Below are positions 38,630 to 47,402 of a stretch of DNA of 64,000 nt, piece after piece. How positions within the stretch are numbered: position 1 is the first letter of the stretch; every line of letters starts with the position of its first letter. Under the pieces are notes generated by a model. It was not told the DNA's origin and searched no databases. It was given only the letters and a program-made list of their open reading frames with translations. The stretch is from an uncultured Clostridiaceae bacterium. Lineage in GTDB: Bacteria; Bacillota; Clostridia; TANB77; CAG-508. Location of the stretch: assembly GCA_948356915.1 (NCBI GenBank), contig CAOJCG010000010.1, positions 1 through 64,000 on the forward strand. Direction: 5' to 3'. The translations under genes and the position numbers were made by a program.

Positions 38630-38665
38630 CAATGCACAGGAATTGCTATTCCTGTGCATTTTTCC
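38630..38665. terminator. bidirectional terminator
   Basis: AATGCACAGGAAT / ATTCCTGTGCATT stem with flanking A and T runs, between convergent genes. Confidence 0.9.
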
Positions 38666-38683
38666 TAGCGCTAGGCAGTGCTC

Positions 38684-39014
38684 CTAAATATCCTCTTCCA
38701 AAATAGAACCGCAAAATTTTATAAGCAAGTTTTAGCTGTTTAGGGGAACATTTTCTTAGAAGAGCATTAAACTCAGAATTCAAATATAATTCTGAACTAT
38801 TAGAAGTTCCATTTAATATTTTACCTTCTGAAACATTTAAAATTTCACATATTTGAGATAACCTTTCTAAATTGATATGAACTTTACCAGTTTCAACCTT
38901 ACTAAGATAAGCAATAGAAACACCCATTTTTTCTACTAATTGTTCTTGAGTTAAGCCTTTTTGTTTTCTAATTTCTTTTAAACGCTTTCCAATGACATTA
39001 AAATCTATTGCCAT
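38684..39014 (-). CDS. XRE-family HTH regulator; CGGN site gives the natural end
   Basis: N-terminal helix-turn-helix (IGKRLKEIRKQKGLTQEQL, AYLSKVETGKVHI). ATG 39014 is chosen with AAAGGAATGG upstream. In frame 0, CGG at 38711 leads to a basic 26-residue tail ending inside the downstream terminator hairpin. With the C skipped the protein ends KLAYKILGSILEEDI at 38684, just before the terminator, with an amphipathic helix typical of such regulators. I therefore prefer the shifted reading, with less certainty than where a downstream domain is recovered. Confidence 0.75.
38708..38711 (-). other. CGGT +1 frameshift/glycine site in XRE gene
   Basis: TTG-CGG-TTC in frame 0; the shift moves the stop ahead of the terminator stem. 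Confidence 0.65.
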
Positions 39015-39210
39015 TATTACCACCATTCCTTTTATATATACTATAAGAACATTTCTAATATATTTATTAATATACATTAGAAATATTAGATTAATAACAT
39101 TTACAATAATAAAGGATTGTAAATTATTAACCTTTTTAGTAAATATAGCATGTATAAAGTAAAGTTTACAGATAGTTATAGGTCAATATAGAACTATAAT
39201 TCAATAATAC

Positions 39211-39969
39211 TTACTGAGCTTCAGTTAAATCTTGCCAATATTTTTTTGGCATATACTGCATTTGAAGCCTTGAATTACTTCTTTCTTTTATAGCAATTGT
39301 TTTAAAAAATGCTGTCCATAATTCTTGATATTTTTTTTCAGCTTCCGAAATGTTTGGGAGAACAATACAAGAACTATCAACAATTTTATATTCCTTAGTA
39401 TTATATAAAAAAGCAATATTTCTATTTTTATCATGTATAATAAAGTTTTGAGTAGGTAATCTTTTTATAAAATGATGACCTAAATTTTCTAGTATATTAT
39501 TATCTGGATGAATAGGTGCATAAAATAAATTACTACCAACTTCAGAAAAACGAAGCAAACCTTTAAAGCGATGAGCTTCTCCTAACATTCTTTTTCGCAT
39601 AGAACATACATTAAAAACGAAATCTAAAGAAAGCATGGTATTTATTTTAGGTCCAATTAAAAATCCATTTAAAATATATTTTAATATATTTATTTCTTTT
39701 TCTTTACCATTTGAAAGAAATGCATAATAACTATTATATAAAGTATCATAAGAGATATTTTTATACATTCCATTAAAAATTCTTTTTGCTTTTGTATTAT
39801 CTGTTTTTATTTCTTCTATAGAATCTAAAAAATTAATTTCTAGTTCATTTTTAGAAACAATCCTTGAAGGGATTACTTTTTTTATATAACAATCAAAAAC
39901 CATACTAAGAAGGCCTTCAAAAGTACCATCGTATATATAAATTTTATTTATAACATTCCAGTTAAACAT
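39211..39969 (-). CDS. TIGR03915-type DNA metabolism protein (DUF4130)
   Basis: 252 residues: YIYDGTFEGLLSMVFDCYIKK (quoted in part) at the N-terminus, EAHRFKGLLRFSEV, and APIHPDNNILENLGHHFIKRLP in the middle. This is the partner of the putative DNA modification/repair radical SAM protein encoded immediately upstream, with which it overlaps by 22 nt. Related to uracil-DNA-glycosylase-linked proteins; activity not established. Confidence 0.85.
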   Translation of the reverse strand: MFNWNVINKIYIYDGTFEGLLSMVFDCYIKKVIPSRIVSKNELEINFLDSIEEIKTDNTKAKRIFNGMYKNISYDTLYNSYYAFLSNGKEKEINILKYILNGFLIGPKINTMLSLDFVFNVCSMRKRMLGEAHRFKGLLRFSEVGSNLFYAPIHPDNNILENLGHHFIKRLPTQNFIIHDKNRNIAFLYNTKEYKIVDSSCIVLPNISEAEKKYQELWTAFFKTIAIKERSNSRLQMQYMPKKYWQDLTEAQ

Positions 39970-41287
39970 TTTTGTTTGTCCTCCTTTGTAGGTAAAAGTT
40001 TATCAAAACTATAAGAAAGCTCTTGAGCCTTTGGCAAAGTGTCAAATAATGAAGTTTGTATATAATTAGATTGAGATGTAGATATTCTTTCTAAAAAAAG
40101 TAAATTCTCAGAAATAAAGTTCTGATTAAAGCTTTTAATAGGGTCAAAATATTTTCCATCACATGTAATAAAATAACGAGCACGTTTAAGTACAATACCA
40201 AGCTTCTTTAGGTTCTCAAAATTCAAATTAAATTCCCTTCTAGCAGTAATAATACGTTTTGCCGAAATAACACCAATACCAGGAACTTTTAAAAGAGTAT
40301 TATAGTCTGCTCTATTTATTTCAACAGGGAAGTTTTCTAAATGACGAAGAGCCCAGTCACACTTAGGATCTAACAATGTATGAAAATTAGGATGGCTTTC
40401 ATCTAATAAGTCATCAATTTTAAAACCATAAAAACGTAAAAGCCAGTCTGCTTGGTATAGCCTATTTTCACGAAGAAGAGGAGGTGACTCCAAAGCAGGC
40501 AAGTTTTTATCATTATTAACAGAAACATAAGCTGAATAATACACACGCTTTAAATTTAGGCTATTATATAAACTTTCAGATAGCTTCATAATTTTTAAGT
40601 CTGTTTCGGGAGTTGCACCTACAATTAATTGAGTTGTTTGCCCAGCAGGTACAAATTTTTCTTTATATATTGACTTTTCTTGTTTAGAAATTGCAATATT
40701 TTGGGAAATATACTTCATTGGAGTAACAATACCAGCCTTTTCTTTTTGAGGAGCTAGTAATTTCAAACTATCATTAGAAGGAAGCTCAATATTAATACTA
40801 GTTCTATCAACCAAAACACCTAATTTATCAATAAGTTCTTTACTTGAACCGTGGAATAGTTTTTACATGAATGTAGCCGATTAAATTTATATTCTTTTCT
40901 TAAAATGAGCACAGTTTCGTATAATCTTTCCATAGTAAAGTCAGGGTTTTTTATAACGGCAGAACTTAAAAATAACCCTTCTATATAATTACGCTTATAA
41001 AACTGAATTGTTAAATCAGCAATTTCCCTTGGGGTAAAAGTAGCTCTTTTAACAGTATTGCTGCACCTATTAATACAATACTTGCAATCATAAATACAAG
41101 CGTTACTCATCAAAATTTTAAGAAGAGAAATACACCTGCCATCTGCGCCCCAACTATGGCAAATGCCAGAAACATCTCCATTTCCAATTCCACCTTTTGT
41201 ATTTGTACGCCTGCTTCCAGAAGAGCTACAAGAAGCATCATATTTAGCAGAATCAGCAAGTATTGTAAGTTTTTCTAATAAATCCAT
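39948..41287 (-). CDS. putative DNA modification/repair radical SAM protein (TIGR03916), with two CGGN +1 sites
   Basis: Radical SAM cluster CIYDCKYC, N-terminal KYDASCSSSGSRRTNTKGG and GICHSWGADGRC, and a C-terminal helix-hairpin-helix (LLKVPGIGVISAKRIITARR). Frame 0 breaks at 40879 and, nine codons later, at 40851. Skipping both Cs gives KFNGYIHVKTIPGSSKELI, matching the family's conserved GYIHxKxIPG stretch, and joins the two halves exactly. About 446 residues; the following DUF4130 partner gene overlaps. Confidence 0.93.
40848..40851 (-). other. CGGT +1 frameshift/glycine site 2 in radical SAM gene
   Basis: CCA-CGG-TTC in the frame set by site 1; GGT is the Gly of KTIPGSS. Confidence 0.88.
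40876..40879 (-). other. CGGC +1 frameshift/glycine site 1 in radical SAM gene
   Basis: AAT-CGG-CTA in frame 0; GGC is the Gly of FNGYIHVK. Confidence 0.88.
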
Positions 41288-41461
41288 AAAATCATCCTCT
41301 TTCTTGTATATAAAAAATACATTTCTACTTTTATTTTTTACCGTTCAAATGTTTGTATATATAATATAACACAGCACCTAAAATTTGTCAAACAAAAATT
41401 CGCAAAAATATTGACTTTTTTATTTTAATAGAATATAATGCTAAGCATGGAGGAGAAATAG

Positions 41462-41848
41462 ATGATGAATAATAATGAAATAGAAGACAAAAATAAAGAA
41501 AACAAACAACAAGCATTATGGGAAAATTTAAAAGAAACAGATAGTTTAAGAGAAGTACAACAATATATAAAAGCAGTAAATACAGTAAGAGGTTTTGAAG
41601 AACAACCTATTGAAGAAAGAATGTTATTATTAACAGAAGAAATAGGAGAACTTGCAAAATCAATAAGAAAAAATGCAACAAATATGAGTACAGATGTAAA
41701 CAAGCAATATAGCTATGACTCAATAGAAAGCGAAGTATCAGACTGCTTATATGTACTAGCGTCTGTATGTAATAGGTTAGATATAGATATGTTCAAGTGC
41801 TTAAAAGAAAAGGAAAAAGAAAACATACATAGAGTGTGGAAGAAATAA
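41462..41848 (+). CDS. MazG-like nucleotide pyrophosphohydrolase
   Basis: 128 residues with the all-alpha NTP pyrophosphatase motif: LLTEEIGELAKSIRK (EExxE) and SEVSDCLYVLASV (ExxD). Likely a house-cleaning enzyme for NTPs or dNTPs. RBS GGAGGAG; starts at tandem ATGs. Confidence 0.8.
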   Translation: MMNNNEIEDKNKENKQQALWENLKETDSLREVQQYIKAVNTVRGFEEQPIEERMLLLTEEIGELAKSIRKNATNMSTDVNKQYSYDSIESEVSDCLYVLASVCNRLDIDMFKCLKEKEKENIHRVWKK

Positions 41849-41866
41849 AAGCAATAATAAAATGCT

Positions 41867-42013
41867 GTAGGGGCTTAATCGGTTAGGTATACCAGTAAGA
41901 ATTTACCGAATTACGCCCTAAATGTATATTTTAAAATTATATCAATATTTAATTTGTGCAAAGGGCATAATTGGGTATTCCTTATATGTATACCTAACCG
42001 ATTAAGCCCCTAC
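41867..42013. repeat. 147-bp element with 26-bp perfect inverted ends
   Basis: Arms 41867-41892 (GTAGGGGCTTAATCGGTTAG...) and 41988-42013 are exact complements; imperfect inner pairing surrounds an AT-rich centre. The TGTAGGGGC end links it to the elements at 27938 and 32092. MITE-like. Confidence 0.88.
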
Positions 42014-42052
42014 ATATTTAATAATAAAGAATAGATAGCGAGGGTAATCAAA

Positions 42053-42550
42053 ATGAAAATAAACATAGTTATGGTAGAACCAGAAATACCACAAAATACA
42101 GGAAATATAGCAAGAACATGCGCAGCCACAGGGGCGAAACTACACTTAGTAGAACCACTAGGCTTTGAAATAACAGACAAAACCTTAAAAAGAGCAGGTT
42201 TAGATTATTGGGACAAGTTAGAAATAGAAAATCATAAATCTTTTAAAAGCTTTTTAGAAAAATATAAGCCAGAAGAAAATAACATGTTTTTTGTAACAAC
42301 AAAAGGTCAAACATGTTATTCAGAAGCAAACTATACTAATTTAGAAGAAGTATTCTTATTATTTGGAAAAGAAACAAAAGGGCTTCCAGAAGATATTCTG
42401 CAAAAATATATAGAAAAAACAATAAGAATACCAATGCTTCCAACTTTAAGAAGTTTAAATTTATCAAATTCTGTAGCAATTGCAGTATATGAAGTTTTAA
42501 GACAAAATGAGTTTGATAAATTAGAAGAAACTAGTCAGTATTTTAATTAA
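42053..42550 (+). CDS. trmL: tRNA (cytidine(34)-2'-O)-methyltransferase TrmL
   Basis: SPOUT-class methyltransferase, 165 residues: VEPEIPQNTGNIARTCAAT at the N-terminus, LFGKETKGLPEDIL (SAM-binding knot) and IPMLPTLRSLNLSNSVAIAVYE (quoted in part). Modifies the wobble position of tRNA-Leu isoacceptors. A terminator follows at 42569. Confidence 0.93.
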   Translation: MKINIVMVEPEIPQNTGNIARTCAATGAKLHLVEPLGFEITDKTLKRAGLDYWDKLEIENHKSFKSFLEKYKPEENNMFFVTTKGQTCYSEANYTNLEEVFLLFGKETKGLPEDILQKYIEKTIRIPMLPTLRSLNLSNSVAIAVYEVLRQNEFDKLEETSQYFN

Positions 42551-42568
42551 AGAAATAAGCAAATACTA

Positions 42569-42605
42569 AAGAGCCAATGTAAGTTAACATTTGGCTCTTT
42601 TGTAT
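42569..42605. terminator. bidirectional terminator
   Basis: AAGAGCCAAATGT-type stem (AAGAGCCAATGTAAGTT / AACATTTGGCTCTT) between convergent genes. Confidence 0.85.
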
Positions 42606-42619
42606 CTTGCACTGATAAA

Positions 42620-42964
42620 TTACTCTTCTAATACCAAAAGGTATTCGTTAGGGCAATCATCCCACTGTGTACAAAAACATATGTCAGAAGCATTAATATA
42701 AACGATATGATATACATAACCAGTATATTTGATATCATTTAGATATTCTACCTCAGCGATTACAGTGGTTTTAGGAAACTTATCAGTAGCGTTCCAAGAA
42801 AGAACATGTGATTCGCTGAATTGTTCATATTCGTCTGCTGTTTGAGTTAATTTTTTAAATGCTGATAAATTGAATAATATTTTACTACCCCGTATTTCTT
42901 CGCCCATTTTAGAAAGTACATCCAAAGGACAAGTGTTAACAGGTACATCAATTATGTTTATCAT
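42620..42964 (-). CDS. hypothetical cassette protein (114 aa)
   Basis: Soluble, beta-rich, Cys-containing (CFCTQWDDCPNEYLL). Unknown family. GC-richer codons. CGG in GEEIRGSK must be triplet arginine. Own consensus promoter on the minus strand (-35 at 43046-43051, 17-nt spacer, -10 at 43023-43028) and RBS AAGGAGGG. Confidence 0.6.
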   Translation of the reverse strand: MINIIDVPVNTCPLDVLSKMGEEIRGSKILFNLSAFKKLTQTADEYEQFSESHVLSWNATDKFPKTTVIAEVEYLNDIKYTGYVYHIVYINASDICFCTQWDDCPNEYLLVLEE

Positions 42965-43022
42965 AAAAGGCCCTCCTTAATTAAAGATTGGTATTTAATA
43001 TAATTACTTTGCGACTTTTTAT

Positions 43023-43051
43023 ATTATATATTAAATTACATAATATGTCAA
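43023..43051 (-). promoter_or_regulatory. promoter of cassette 42620
   Basis: TTGACA (43051-43046) and TATAAT (43028-43023) on the minus strand, 17-nt spacer. Confidence 0.8.
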
Positions 43052-43175
43052 CCATGATGTCAATAATAATAAAATTATTATTGACACATAATCTGAAAAT
43101 GTATATAATTAGCTTAAATAAAGAAAAAATAATATAAAGAAGATAAAACAAAGAAAGATATAAAGGAGAAAAAAT

Positions 43176-43616
43176 ATGGAAATAGATATGATAGTAGATA
43201 ATAGACAAGATTATATACAAGAAATTCGCAGAGGTATTAGAAATTTCAACAAAGAAAAAAATAAAACAGGATATTTTTCTAAAGAATGTCCAAAAGGCTA
43301 TAATGAGCCATTTGGTTTTTATGCAATAAAAGACAATAAATTAGTAGGAGGAATGATTGTACATAAAAAGATGCAATGGATAGATGTAGAAATTCTATAT
43401 ATAGAAAAAGAATACAGAAATCAACATATTGCAACTCAGTTAATAGAAAAAGCTACAAATTATTGTAAAGAAAATGATTTAGTAGGAATACATCTTTGTA
43501 CACTAGATTTTCAAGCAAAGGGATTCTACGAAAAACAAAATTTTCAATTAATTGCAGAAATAAAAGATTGGCCTAGAAATCATACTAGATATGAATTCAT
43601 TAAGTATGTAAAATAA
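43176..43616 (+). CDS. GNAT-family N-acetyltransferase
   Basis: 146 residues: acetyl-CoA-binding segment VEILYIEKEYRNQHIATQLIEKA (quoted in part; Q/RxxGxA-like with an atypical His), then GIHLCTLDFQAKGFYEKQNF. Substrate unknown. RBS AAAGGAGAA. Confidence 0.8.
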   Translation: MEIDMIVDNRQDYIQEIRRGIRNFNKEKNKTGYFSKECPKGYNEPFGFYAIKDNKLVGGMIVHKKMQWIDVEILYIEKEYRNQHIATQLIEKATNYCKENDLVGIHLCTLDFQAKGFYEKQNFQLIAEIKDWPRNHTRYEFIKYVK

Positions 43617-43647
43617 TATTTTAGAATTTATAGATTAGGGGAAAGTT

Positions 43648-44190
43648 ATGAAATGTAGTAATATACAAACAAAGCTAATAGAAATAGCGAATGATGTAGA
43701 AAAAAAGTTTAATGAATATTTTGATATATTTAGTGAATTTAATATAGAAGGAAGCCCATATATAATTGGTGGGTTCTTAAGAAGTATATTACTAGATAGA
43801 ACAACTAAAGATTTAGACATAATTGTATGTAATGGGAATAAAGAAAATATATTAGAAAATATAAGAAAAAATAATTTAGAGTATAAGATAAATCATTTTA
43901 ATGGATACAAAATATTATATAATGGCAAAGAAATTGACATTTGGAATGTAAATAATCTGATAGATGGAATAGAGTATAATATAGAAGCATTATTTTATGA
44001 TATAAAAGAAAAGAAATTTATAGATTTAGGATTTACAGACTCAATAGAAAACAATAAATTGATAGAGATAAATGAAAAAAATCGCTCTGATCAGTATCTG
44101 CAAAGAAGAGAAAAAATATGCAAAGAGTGGAATACATTAAAAAGTTTTTTACTAAAAGATACATATATTCAAGATCATTTAGAAAGATAA
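43648..44190 (+). CDS. nucleotidyltransferase-like protein (poly(A)-polymerase head fold)
   Basis: 180 residues with SPYIIGGFLRSILLDRTTKD then LDIIV: the GG...R...D.D pattern of the CCA-adding/poly(A) polymerase head. A second acidic position occurs in NGKEIDIWNV. It is too short for a tRNA nucleotidyltransferase; likely a stand-alone minimal enzyme of unknown substrate. RBS AGGGGAAAG. Confidence 0.7.
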   Translation: MKCSNIQTKLIEIANDVEKKFNEYFDIFSEFNIEGSPYIIGGFLRSILLDRTTKDLDIIVCNGNKENILENIRKNNLEYKINHFNGYKILYNGKEIDIWNVNNLIDGIEYNIEALFYDIKEKKFIDLGFTDSIENNKLIEINEKNRSDQYLQRREKICKEWNTLKSFLLKDTYIQDHLER

Positions 44191-44265
44191 ATTAGATAAA
44201 GAAGTTGCTTATTTTAAATATATTTGTTATTATATAATTAAACAAACACGAAAGGAAGAGATAAT

Positions 44266-45546
44266 ATGGGATTAATAAAAGCAGGTAGTGAAGCTATAAA
44301 AACAACTTTATCAGACCAATGGAAGGAGTATTTTTATTGCGATAGCTTAGAATCTAATGTTCTAGTAGTAAAAGGAAAGAAGAGAGTAACAGAGGGAAGC
44401 TCAAATACAAAAAGTACAGATAATATAATTTCAAATGGCTCAGTCATAGCAGTAAATGAAGGACAGTGTATGATAATTGTAGAACAAGGAAAAGTAGTTG
44501 ACCTTTGTGCAGAAGCTGGAGAATTTATATATAATAATGAAACAGAGCCAAGCATTTTTGTAGGAGGCTTAGGAAAAGGAATAGTAAATACATTTAAAAC
44601 AATAGGTAAACGTTTTACTACTGGTGGAGGAGTAGCAAATGATCAAAGAGTATACTACTTTAACACAAAAGAAATAGTTGGAAACAAATATGGAACACCA
44701 AGCCCAGTACCTTTTAGAGTAGTAGACCAAAATATAGGTTTAGATGTAGATATAGCTATTCGTTGTAATGGAGAATATTCATATAAAATAGTAGACCCAA
44801 TGTTATTCTACACAAATGTATGTGGAAATGTACAAGATAAATATATAAAAGAGACAATAGAAAGCCAATTAAAAACAGAACTTTTAACAGCGCTTCAACC
44901 AGCATTTGCAAAAGTTTCAGAAATGGGAGTAAGGTATAGTAGTCTTCCAGGACATACAATGGAATTTGCAGAAGCACTAAATGAAGTATTATCACGTAAA
45001 TGGCAAGAAACAAGAGGAATAGAAATAGTTTCAATAGGAGTAAATTCAGTAAATGCATCAGAAGAAGATGAAAATATGATAAAAGAACTTCAAAGAAGAG
45101 CAGTTATAGGAAACCCAAAAATGGCAGCAGCAACAATAGTAGAAGCACAAGCAGAAGCAATGAAAAATGCAGCATCAAATACAGCTACAGGTCCAATGTT
45201 TGCATTTGCAGGAATGAATATGGCAAGTAAAGCAGGAGGAATAGATGCAAATACTTTATTTGCAATGGAGCAAGAAGAAAAAGAAAATAAAAGTGCAGAA
45301 GTAGATGGAGCTATTTCAAAGTCTACCGAACAAGAAAATAAAACAGAAAGTAAACAAACAACTTCAAATGAATGGACATGTAAATGTGGAGAAAAAAATA
45401 CAGGAAAATTCTGTACAGAATGTGGAAGTAAAAGACCTGCAACATATAAATGTGATAAATGTGGTTGGGAACCAAAAGATAAAACAGTTAAACCAAAATT
45501 CTGTGCAAACTGTGGTGATGTATTTGACGAAAATGATGAAGAGTAA
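44266..45546 (+). CDS. SPFH-domain protein with C-terminal zinc ribbons
   Basis: 426 residues. SPFH domain of the virion-core-protein/YdjI type (LIKAGSEAIKTTLSDQWKEYF, quoted in part; RVVDQNIGLDVDIAIRCNG), a helical Ala-rich middle, and two C-terminal zinc ribbons (CKCGEKNTGKFCTECG and CDKCGWEP...FCANCG). Soluble; may assemble on membranes. Monocistronic, RBS AAAGGAAGAG. Confidence 0.82.
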   Translation: MGLIKAGSEAIKTTLSDQWKEYFYCDSLESNVLVVKGKKRVTEGSSNTKSTDNIISNGSVIAVNEGQCMIIVEQGKVVDLCAEAGEFIYNNETEPSIFVGGLGKGIVNTFKTIGKRFTTGGGVANDQRVYYFNTKEIVGNKYGTPSPVPFRVVDQNIGLDVDIAIRCNGEYSYKIVDPMLFYTNVCGNVQDKYIKETIESQLKTELLTALQPAFAKVSEMGVRYSSLPGHTMEFAEALNEVLSRKWQETRGIEIVSIGVNSVNASEEDENMIKELQRRAVIGNPKMAAATIVEAQAEAMKNAASNTATGPMFAFAGMNMASKAGGIDANTLFAMEQEEKENKSAEVDGAISKSTEQENKTESKQTTSNEWTCKCGEKNTGKFCTECGSKRPATYKCDKCGWEPKDKTVKPKFCANCGDVFDENDEE

Positions 45547-45649
45547 GAACTAAAACATAAAAGTTTTTTAAAAAGAAATAATAAAAATATGTATTTTATA
45601 TAATACAAAAATTAAATTGTAAAAACAATATATTATAATTTGAAAAGAA

Positions 45650-45692
45650 ATAAAATGGATGAAAGATAACATCCATTTTATTTCTTTTTTTC
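45650..45692. terminator. bidirectional terminator
   Basis: AAAATGGATG / CATCCATTTT stem followed by TTTCTTTTTT. Confidence 0.82.
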
Positions 45693-45827
45693 CTTGGGAA
45701 TAACAATATTTTTCTTTTCCTTATTCTCCTTAGGTTTCTCAATATCAATATGGTCATACACAGGAGAGATATTCAAATCATTTCCACCAGAAACTACCTC
45801 TATTTTTTTGTGTTTTTTCTCTTCCAT
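45678..45827 (-). CDS. small Lys/Glu-rich protein
   Basis: About 49 residues from ATG 45827, which has GAGGTG upstream; hydrophilic, ends in a KEKKK tail overlapping the terminator. No family recognised. Confidence 0.4.
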   Translation of the reverse strand: MEEKKHKKIEVVSGGNDLNISPVYDHIDIEKPKENKEKKNIVIPKEKKK

Positions 45828-46056
45828 AACACACCTCATTTCTACCATAAGCACCACCTCCATATACTAATCTCACAGCATAACTGTGGCTATGTAAAAG
45901 GAGGCAACACGCACACATTGCTTATTCTCATTTTCTATAATCATAGTCTACTATATAAATTAATAAAAAACAAGTAAGAAAGATAAAATAATTGAAAATA
46001 TTATAATAGAATGCTATAATACTTTTAATACAAAAAAGAGAAAAGAGGAATAAAAA

Positions 46057-47304
46057 ATGTACAAACAATTTGGAATAAGTGAAAAAATAGAAAATTTATG
46101 CACAAAATCTGAGAAAGATGTGGAAAATGTATTTAAAGAAATAGATGAAATATGTGAATATAATACACTAAAAGTGTTAAAAGCATTTCAAGATAACCAC
46201 ATATCAGAAATACACTTTGGAAGTACAACCGGGTATGGATATTCAGACATAGGAAGAGAGGCAATAGAAAAAGTATATAGTGAAATTTTTAAAGCAGAAG
46301 ATAGCTTAGTAAGAAGTCAATTCATTTCAGGAACACATGCACTAACAGTAGCACTATTTGCGTTCCTAAGACCAGGAGATACACTACTTAGCATTACAGG
46401 TTTGCCATATGATACACTTCATGAAGTAATAGGAATTAGAGAAAATGCAAGCTCACTAAAATCTTACAATGTAAACTATGAACAAATAGATTTAGTAAAT
46501 AATGACTTTGATTACGAGAGGATACAAAAAAGATTACAAGAAAGCAAAGTGAAATTAATAGAAATACAACGTTCAAAAGGATATAGTACAAGAAAAAGTA
46601 TAACAATAGAGCAACTAGAAAAAGTAATAAAAGCAATAAGAGAAGTTGACAAAGAAGTAATAATAATGGTAGATAACTGCTACTGTGAATTTGTTACTAA
46701 AGTAGAACCAATAGAAATAGGAGCAGACGTAGTAGTAGGCTCATTAATTAAAAATTTAGGTGGAGGTTTAGCACCGAATGGTGCATACATAGTAGGAAGA
46801 AAAGACCTAATAGAACTTGCAGGAGAAAGGCTAACCGCACCAGGAGAAGGAAAAGAAGTAGGACCAACATTAGGAATAAATAAATCAATATTGCAAGGGC
46901 TATTCTTCGCACCAAGTGTAGTATCATCAAGCTTAAAAACAGCAGTACTAGCAAGTAAAATGTTAGAAACTATTGGCTATAAAACAGAGCCAAAATATGA
47001 TGCAAAAAGAGCTGACATAGTACAAACAATAGAATTTGGAGAACCAGAAAAACTAATAAAATATTGTCAAGGGATACAAATGGGTTCACCAATAGAATCA
47101 AGCTCAGTACCAGAACCATGGGACATGCCAGGTTATACCGATAAAGTAATAATGGCAGCAGGAGCATTTACACAAGGTTCATCAATAGAACTTTCATGCG
47201 ACGGTCCAATCCGCCCACCATATGTAGCATTTATGCAAGGAGGGCTTACATATGAGTATGGAAAATTAGGAGTATTAAAAGCAATACAGATGCTAGAAAA
47301 ATAA
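46057..47304 (+). CDS. methionine gamma-lyase family (aluminium-resistance type) PLP enzyme
   Basis: 415 residues. FGSTTGYGYSDIGREAIE, SQFISGTHALTVALFA and the PLP-lysine region GSLIKNLGGGLAPNGAYIVGR identify the PF06838 family. Annotated as aluminium resistance in early work; the true reaction is uncertain but is thought to be a Cys/Met-metabolism lyase. In other Firmicutes it often lies near miaA/hfq; here it is alone. RBS AGAGGAAT. Confidence 0.9.
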   Translation: MYKQFGISEKIENLCTKSEKDVENVFKEIDEICEYNTLKVLKAFQDNHISEIHFGSTTGYGYSDIGREAIEKVYSEIFKAEDSLVRSQFISGTHALTVALFAFLRPGDTLLSITGLPYDTLHEVIGIRENASSLKSYNVNYEQIDLVNNDFDYERIQKRLQESKVKLIEIQRSKGYSTRKSITIEQLEKVIKAIREVDKEVIIMVDNCYCEFVTKVEPIEIGADVVVGSLIKNLGGGLAPNGAYIVGRKDLIELAGERLTAPGEGKEVGPTLGINKSILQGLFFAPSVVSSSLKTAVLASKMLETIGYKTEPKYDAKRADIVQTIEFGEPEKLIKYCQGIQMGSPIESSSVPEPWDMPGYTDKVIMAAGAFTQGSSIELSCDGPIRPPYVAFMQGGLTYEYGKLGVLKAIQMLEK

Positions 47305-47309
47305 GAAAA

Positions 47310-47348
47310 TAAAGTATATAACATTTATTTGTTATATGCTTTATTTTT
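47310..47348 (+). terminator. terminator
   Basis: AAAGTATATAACA / TGTTATATGCTTT stem and T-run. Confidence 0.8.
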
Positions 47349-47402
47349 TTGCTGTCATATGATAAAATCAAAAAAGATAAATTGAAAAAATAGGAGCAAA
47401 AA

